Below are positions 21,950-25,716 of a stretch of DNA of 25,716 bases, piece after piece. The DNA lies in assembly GCA_026260175.1 (NCBI GenBank), contig JAKCWW010004765.1, positions 10,349 through 36,064 on the forward strand. Reading direction: 5' to 3'. The notes under the pieces are model-generated. The model saw nothing but the letters and a program-made list of their open reading frames with translations, searched no databases and had not been told where the DNA came from. Both the position numbers and the translations under genes were made by a program. Position 1 is the first letter of the stretch; every line of letters begins with the position of its first letter. Source of the DNA: Reticulitermes lucifugus. Taxonomy: Eukaryota > Arthropoda > Insecta > Blattodea > Rhinotermitidae.

Positions 21950-22290
21950 CACTGTGCGTTGACTAAAGTCATCTTTCAGCGCTGAAGGATTAATTAAGCA
22001 TCACACCACGAAGGCATGTGGATAAACGGAGGTACAGAGCAATATAGTCTTCATCTCGATACCAGCTGGAGTTGAACTGTCGGCTTCAACATCTGGCCAC
22101 TTTAAACCTGGGGATACAGCCCCTAGTACCCACTGGGTAGGAGGGCTGGCTGGGCTCCACTACTGGTATGGACATGGTGGTGAAGAGAAAAATTACTGCT
22201 TTCTGCTGCAAACTGAACCCTGGTCATTCAGCCCATACCCACTCACTATACTGAGTGAGCTATCCAAGCTCTTTCTACTTCATTTGTAAC
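21950..22290 (-). mobile_element. tRNA-derived SINE (minus strand)
   Basis: Read on the minus strand from about 22280: GAGCTTGGATAGCTCACTCA (close to the tRNA-Lys start GGATAGCTCAGTCGG with its A box), then an anticodon-arm-like region and a decayed B box GGGTTCAGTTTGC. An unrelated body follows (GAAGCCGACAGTTCAACTCC, then GATGAAGACTATATTGCTCT). It is more GC-rich than its flanks. The degenerate cloverleaf rules out a working tRNA gene. The far end is approximate. Confidence 0.65.
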
Positions 22291-22886
22291 TTCTACAAAT
22301 TAAAAAAAAAACATCACAATATGATCCATCATTGAAAACAATAAACTTCAAACCCCATTCAGAGTGCAGTGAAACCCCCACTTAATATTTCTGTTGGCGA
22401 CATTTTAATACCGAGACATAATAAACTTAAAGCTTTACAGCACAGTGGTTATTACATGTACAATGTGGCTTTAACATTTTAAAAACTCCACACTTTGCCT
22501 GCACTGTGTATTTATAGATTTAATATAATTCTCACAATAGATAGATAGCTTTTCCCTCAACAACATTAACTTGTTAAACATCACATGTTTTCTGTGGGAC
22601 AGAAACTGCATTTTAAAATATGAAGTGACAGACATTGAAGGGTTAAACATCAGAAATTCCACACTCACATACAAATCAGGTATTACAGAAACTGCATGTT
22701 AACTAAGCGAAAACATTAGATCCAGAAGCATTACATGGAAATTCCACTGCATATTTACCTCTTAACCTTTATAAATATATACTTCAGTTTTCCAATTCTG
22801 AACTGTTACTAGTTTACAAAGATTAACTGTATTTTTAAGAGTATGTTTACAAGAATGCATACCTGGGAACAGCTGTAATTATAAGA
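22291..22886 (-). other. Presumed proximal 3' UTR of the wge homologue
   Basis: AT-rich DNA directly downstream of the minus-strand stop codon. It has no supported coding sequence; the cleavage site is not identifiable because AATAAA-like hexamers are frequent in such DNA. Confidence 0.45.
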
Positions 22887-25429
<2,543 letters not shown>

Positions 25430-25430
<1 letters not shown>

Positions 25431-25716
25431 GAGTGTGTCAGTGAATCGGGCGATTTTGCAACACTTTTATCCGGTTTGGCAACACTGGGGTGGATGCTGC
25501 TATCGCCATTTTGCTGCCAAATGTAAAGCGTTTTAGTTGCAATGGAGCCGTGGACTGGAGCACAACGTGCTTTTGCTGTGAAAGCGTTTTACAAAAACGG
25601 TGACAGTTTTGTGATCGCTCAGTGTGAATTTCGAAGAGCGTTCGGGATTCATTGCAATCGTGCTGTTCCATCAGCCCATGCCATCAAGACCTGGGTTCGA
25701 AACTTCGAGGCTACTG
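25430..25716 (+). mobile_element. 5' end of a DNA transposon, cut by the window edge
   Basis: CpG-rich sequence starts abruptly at about 25410-25440. A roughly 100-bp leader (from GAGTGTGTCAGTGAATCGGG) precedes an ATG and an undamaged open frame running to the edge. The leader is probably the terminal region, but the inverted partner and target duplication cannot be seen. Confidence 0.6.
25542..25716 (+). CDS. Transposase-like ORF, DUF4817-type N-terminal helix-turn-helix (partial)
   Basis: Open from ATG 25542 for 58 codons to the window end with no stop. It reads MEPWTGAQRAFAVKAFYKNG, an FRRAFGI segment and AIKTWVRNFEATG. The pattern (W-T-x-x-Q-R-A-F-x-V near the start, then an arginine-rich FRxxF, then I-x-x-W-V-x-N-F-x-x-T-G) is that of the DUF4817 domain, a short helix-turn-helix at the start of many insect mariner-related transposon proteins, presumably binding transposon ends. 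The catalytic part lies outside. It is opposite in strand to the wge homologue whose intron it occupies. The lack of stops suggests a young copy. Confidence 0.7.
   Translation, partial: MEPWTGAQRAFAVKAFYKNGDSFVIAQCEFRRAFGIHCNRAVPSAHAIKTWVRNFEAT

Noticed and set aside
22200..22290. tRNA gene on the minus strand
   Set aside because: Only the 5' half and a decayed B box resemble a tRNA; the arms do not close, so it is the head of a SINE.
25438..25671. 77-codon minus-strand open frame as an upstream wge exon
   Set aside because: It is the antisense of the transposon frame starting at 25542, which has the recognisable protein pattern.

Overview
This is eukaryotic DNA, most likely from a polyneopteran insect and tentatively a cockroach or termite (Blattodea). 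Support: split genes with GT-AG introns, an insect-type arylalkylamine N-acetyltransferase-like gene, the 3' end of a winged eye (wge/TNRC18/BAHCC1-type) BAH gene, AT-rich introns, tRNA-derived SINEs, decayed LINE 3' ends and a (TTTACC)n-linked repeat of a kind I associate with blattodean genomes. The order-level call rests on memory of repeat families and is inference.

Layout. Positions 1-1300 are CpG-rich, repeat-derived sequence. Positions 1302-4410 (+) hold a three-exon GNAT acetyltransferase gene of 255 codons with a possible poly(A) signal near 4602; intron 1 carries a tRNA-derived SINE. Positions 4.6-8.6 kb are AT-rich and CpG-poor, with a roughly 600-bp imperfect palindrome at 6926-7530. 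Positions 8.6-12.1 kb are strikingly CpG-rich, contain no gene I can support, and include a 929-base assembly gap (10430-11358) next to a (TTTACC)n tract. A dispersed repeat at 591-1022 recurs at 11640-12095.

Positions 12.1-22.9 kb are AT-rich and CpG-poor. They hold simple repeats, an 88-bp hairpin, two oppositely oriented 3' ends of one LINE family (17.2-17.7 kb on -, 20.6-20.9 kb on +), a foldback element with 12-bp flanking direct repeats (18497-19089) and a SINE (about 21.95-22.29 kb, -). The last three coding exons of the wge homologue lie on the minus strand (24918-24721, 24167-24003, 23099-22887). They encode the C-terminal BAH domain; the rest of the gene lies beyond the right edge. 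The window ends inside a DNA-transposon open frame with a DUF4817-like N-terminal helix-turn-helix (25542-25716, +), sitting antisense in a wge intron.

The two genes converge and nothing suggests they cooperate: one is a small-molecule acetyltransferase, the other a chromatin reader. I found no CRISPR array, operon, gene cluster or convincing new multi-gene system. The most interesting signals are structural: the foldback elements, the shared repeat skeletons, and sharp CpG-rich/CpG-poor boundaries that may mark methylated transcription units.
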